Assembly (NCBI GenBank): GCA_946061495.1
Contig: CAMGSV010000008.1
Span: 1 to 25,121, forward strand
Direction of reading: 5' to 3'
Length of the DNA stretch: 25,121 nt
Source: an uncultured Spirochaetales bacterium
GTDB lineage: Bacteria; Spirochaetota; Spirochaetia; Treponematales; Treponemataceae
Shown: one piece after another, positions 22,927 through 25,121 of the stretch
Position numbering within the stretch: the first letter of the stretch is position 1
Layout of the letters: the number at the start of each line of letters is the position of its first letter
Translations under genes and position numbers: made by a program
Notes under the pieces: generated by a model
What the model saw: only the letters and a program-made list of their open reading frames with translations
Databases searched by the model: none
What the model was told of the DNA's origin: nothing

Positions 22927-23588
22927 CCCAAGGAATATCCCAGACCACGGCTTGTCTTTATCTCCACGGTTGATCCAAGGAAACGCATTTTCTTTCTGAT
23001 AAATGAAATGAAAACTTCAAGATTATTGTGCTCTGCATCGGAGTCTCCACCCCAAACCTTCTCGATGATTCGCTCCTTTAGCAGAATTTGACCAGCATTC
23101 TGCAACAGCATCTCCATTATATTGAATTCCTTTAGGGAGAGCACCACTTTATTGCCACCACAGGACAGCTCCATGGTTTTGGAATTCAAGGACAAATCTC
23201 CATACTCCAGCACATCCATCAGCACCTCCCCCCGGCGACGAGTCAAGGCTCTTACTCGGGCCAGAAGCTCATCAGTAGAAAAGGGCTTTGTCATGTAGTC
23301 GTCAGCACCATAATCCAGACCCGCCACCTTGTCCTGCACCTCATCCCGGGCGGTAAGCATCAGCACCGGAATGGCATTCTTCTCAGAACGAATGGTACGC
23401 AGCACCGTTATTCCGTCCACCTTAGGCATCATGATGTCAAGGATAACCAAGTCGTAAACACCACTGCGGATGTATGCAAGGGCGCTCTCCCCCTCATACA
23501 CCGGGTCTACATCGTATTTTTGCTTTGCAAGAATCTCACAGAGGGCGCTGGAAAGGTAGCGCTCATCCTCGGCCAACAATAATCTCAT
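22923..23588 (-). CDS. OmpR/PhoB-family response regulator
   Basis: A 221-residue DNA-binding regulator. The receiver domain (1-118) has the acidic pair E7/D8, phosphoacceptor D51 (VILDIMMPKVDG), T79 in MLTARD and K101 in TKPF. The winged-helix domain (about 125-220) ends with TSRGLGYSLG, typical of OmpR-type regulators. The start is fixed by the conserved LLLAEDE N-terminus, yet there is no Shine-Dalgarno; GATAAT ends 8 bases upstream. Two TTTAAG repeats spaced by 11 bases lie just upstream and could be its own operator. It is translationally coupled to the kinase gene. Confidence 0.95.
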   Translation of the reverse strand: MRLLLAEDERYLSSALCEILAKQKYDVDPVYEGESALAYIRSGVYDLVILDIMMPKVDGITVLRTIRSEKNAIPVLMLTARDEVQDKVAGLDYGADDYMTKPFSTDELLARVRALTRRRGEVLMDVLEYGDLSLNSKTMELSCGGNKVVLSLKEFNIMEMLLQNAGQILLKERIIEKVWGGDSDAEHNNLEVFISFIRKKMRFLGSTVEIKTSRGLGYSLG

Positions 23589-23596
23589 GGAAGAAA

Positions 23597-23629
23597 ATTA
23601 TCAGAAAACAAACTTAAATAAACCTTAAA
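23597..23629 (-). promoter_or_regulatory. Response-regulator promoter with 11-base-spaced direct repeats
   Basis: On the minus strand GATAAT (23597-23602) serves as a -10 box ending 8 bases before the ATG. Two perfect TTTAAG repeats at 23624-23629 and 23613-23618 begin 11 bases apart, the spacing of OmpR/PhoB-type direct-repeat operators. No consensus -35 is visible; the upstream repeat occupies its place. Autoregulation is inferred, and activation or repression cannot be distinguished. Confidence 0.5.
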
Positions 23630-23652
23630 AGGATAACGCAACCAATGCCGGC

Positions 23653-24405
23653 CTAGGCTTGGAAACGGCTCAGGAAGGCCCGGGTCCGCTCATGCTGGGG
23701 ATTGCTGATCACATCCTGGGCCCGCCCCTGCTCCACAATCACCCCGCCGTCCATGAAGATGATGCGGTCGGAAAGATCCCGGGCAAAAGCCATCTCGTGG
23801 GTCACCACCACCATGGTCATATGCTCCTCCGCCAGCTCACGGACAACCTTGAGGATTTCGCCGGTAAGCTCCGGGTCCAGGGCGCTAGTTGGCTCATCAA
23901 AGAACAACACCTGGGGATCGAGGGCCAAGGCACGGGCAATGGACACCCGCTGCTGCTGGCCACCGGAAAGCTCGCAGGGATAGGCGTCCTCCTTGGCGGA
24001 AAGGCCCATCTTTGCCAACAGCTGGCGGCCACGCTCCTGGGCCTGGGTCTTGCTGCGGCCGAGAACATGGATTTGTGCCTCGGTGATGTTTCGAAGCACG
24101 TTGAAATGAGGAAAGAGATTGAAATTCTGGAACACCAGTCCAACCTTCAAGCCAATCTCGTGGAGCTGCTTTTTGTCAGCGTAGACACCATTCCGCGCCA
24201 GTTCTGTGCCACAAATGCTGATGGAACCACCGGATACCTTTTCCAGCTGGGTGATACAACGAAGCAAGGTAGATTTTCCGGAACCAGAGGGTCCAATGAT
24301 GCCCAGCACCTCTCCCCTATCCACCGTAAATGACACGTCACGGATTACTTCCAAGGAACCAAAGGACTTTGAAAGATTGTCCACCTGTACAATAACTTCT
24401 TCCAT
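23653..24405 (-). CDS. Polar amino-acid ABC transporter ATP-binding protein (GlnQ/HisP-like)
   Basis: A 250-residue ATPase that powers an ABC importer. It has Walker A GPSGSGKST (38-46), Q-loop VFQNFNLFPH (Q93), signature LSGGQQQR (146-153), Walker B VLFFDEPTSALD (D170, E171) and switch H203. The FQxFNLFPH form is characteristic of the polar amino-acid (PAAT) subfamily. ATG 24405 is chosen because AGGAGG lies 5 bases upstream; the GTG three bases earlier is too close. It starts 9 bases after the permease ends. The substrate cannot be told from the ATPase. Confidence 0.95.
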   Translation of the reverse strand: MEEVIVQVDNLSKSFGSLEVIRDVSFTVDRGEVLGIIGPSGSGKSTLLRCITQLEKVSGGSISICGTELARNGVYADKKQLHEIGLKVGLVFQNFNLFPHFNVLRNITEAQIHVLGRSKTQAQERGRQLLAKMGLSAKEDAYPCELSGGQQQRVSIARALALDPQVLFFDEPTSALDPELTGEILKVVRELAEEHMTMVVVTHEMAFARDLSDRIIFMDGGVIVEQGRAQDVISNPQHERTRAFLSRFQA

Positions 24406-24414
24406 CACATCCTC

Positions 24415-25113
24415 CTACTTGTAGTAATCCAGCTTTTTTTCTATACGCAGGAACACCGCAGACACCACCCAGTTCATAATGAAATAGAATACGCCTGCCA
24501 CAAAGATGGGCATGGTGGAAAATTCACGGCTGGCTGCATTTTGGGCGGCACGGAACAATTCAGACACACCGATGACCTGGGCCAGGGCCGTGTCCTTTAC
24601 CAGAGTGATGACCTCGTTGCCCGTGGCGGGCAGAATCCGCTTCACCACCTGGGGAAGCACAATGCGGAAAAAGGTCTGCATTCTGGTGAACCCCAGCACC
24701 TTGCCCGCCTCGTACTGGCCCACCGGGATGGACTCAATGCCGCCACGATAGATTTCCGCAAAATAGGCCGCATAATTGATAGACATGGCCACAATGGCAG
24801 CAGTGAAACGATCATAGGACATCTTGAACAGGTAATAGGGAGCAAAGTACACGAAAATAAGCTGGAGAATCAGCGGGGTTCCCCGCACCACCAGCAAGAA
24901 TACCTTTGCAGGCCACGAAATGAAAGGATTTTTTGACATTCGGGCGGCTGCCATGGGAAGTCCCAAAGGCAGTGAAAACAGAAGGGTCAGAAAAAATATC
25001 TTGATGGATACAACAGAGCCTTCCAATAAGACCCACAGCAACAAAAAGTCTTCTGTCCTCACTATCCTCGATACAACAGAGCGTTCCAATAAGACTACAA
25101 ACAACTCTTCCAT
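24415..25113 (-). CDS. Polar amino-acid ABC transporter permease (HisM/GlnP-like)
   Basis: A 232-residue inner-membrane permease of the His/Glu/Gln/Arg type. About five hydrophobic segments are visible, plus RGTPLILQLIFVYF and the EAA loop YEAGKVLGFTRMQTFFRIVLPQ, which contacts the ATPase. The start is uncertain because the window ends 8 bases upstream. ATG 25113 gives an N-terminus containing two copies of a VLLExSVVS segment encoded by 26-base near-identical repeats 63 bases apart. A GTG at 25062 would start after the first copy and give the normal family length. The substrate-binding protein gene is not in the window and may lie upstream, beyond the window edge. Confidence 0.9.
   Translation of the reverse strand: MEELFVVLLERSVVSRIVRTEDFLLLWVLLEGSVVSIKIFFLTLLFSLPLGLPMAAARMSKNPFISWPAKVFLLVVRGTPLILQLIFVYFAPYYLFKMSYDRFTAAIVAMSINYAAYFAEIYRGGIESIPVGQYEAGKVLGFTRMQTFFRIVLPQVVKRILPATGNEVITLVKDTALAQVIGVSELFRAAQNAASREFSTMPIFVAGVFYFIMNWVVSAVFLRIEKKLDYYK
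25007..25095. repeat. Pair of 26-base direct repeats, 63-base period, in the permease 5' end
   Basis: GATACAACAGAGC followed by a C or G and TTCCAATAAGAC occurs at 25007-25032 and 25070-25095 with one mismatch. The 63-base period keeps the reading frame, so the encoded segment VLLExSVVS appears twice. Confidence 0.9.
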
Positions 25114-25121
25114 TCCAGCCG

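Noticed and set aside
23630..23652. Short palindromes (GCCTAGGC, GCCGGC) after the ABC ATPase stop as a terminator
   Set aside because: The stems are very short and no T run follows on the minus strand.

Overview
The window is a gene-dense bacterial chromosome segment, most likely from a Treponema-like spirochaete. The clues are a PUR-domain nucleic-acid-binding protein, a DUF2225 protein, an omega subunit and a lipoprotein with FN3-like and Listeria-Bacteroides (InlB B) repeats, all familiar in treponemes. No marker is species-specific and no rRNA, tRNA, CRISPR array or insertion sequence was found, so this is an inference from gene families. Base composition looks G+C-rich except for a visibly A+T-richer patch at about 2930-5240.

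Layout. (1) 135-2927, plus strand: a family-4 uracil-DNA glycosylase closely followed by priA. (2) 2924-5129, minus strand: a large lipoprotein gene whose 3' end seems broken by two single-base frameshifts; its remnant stop shares a CTAG with the priA stop. (3) 5244-12229, minus strand: a tight housekeeping operon read in the order dxs, folP, cdaA, ybbR/cdaR, acpS, DUF2225 gene, truA. It combines isoprenoid precursor, folate, cyclic-di-AMP and acyl-carrier functions. dxs has no ATG/GTG/TTG start where its conserved N-terminus begins and probably starts at ATT. (4) 12377-12466, minus strand: a 29-residue basic AURKAIP1/COX24-type (putative small ribosomal) protein with its own promoter and a terminator before dxs. 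(5) 12538-13729, minus strand: rpoZ and miaA behind a near-consensus promoter, divergent from a plus-strand PUR-domain gene at 14012-14410. (6) 14415-20703, minus strand: a phosphoribosyltransferase, then three abutting genes for unknown exported or membrane-anchored proteins, then rnhB. (7) 20801-21572, plus strand: a small membrane protein and an unrecognised protein. (8) 21523-23588, minus strand: an OmpR-type response regulator and its histidine kinase. (9) 23653-25113, minus strand: ATPase and permease of a polar amino-acid ABC importer, running to the window edge.

Most of the window is ordinary core metabolism. The parts that deserve attention are the uncharacterised three-gene envelope module (15008-20033), the unusual dxs start, the frameshifted lipoprotein, and three transcription-unit heads (135, 20801, 23588) where a -10-like hexamer sits only 7-8 bases before the ATG and no Shine-Dalgarno is visible, suggesting leaderless messages.
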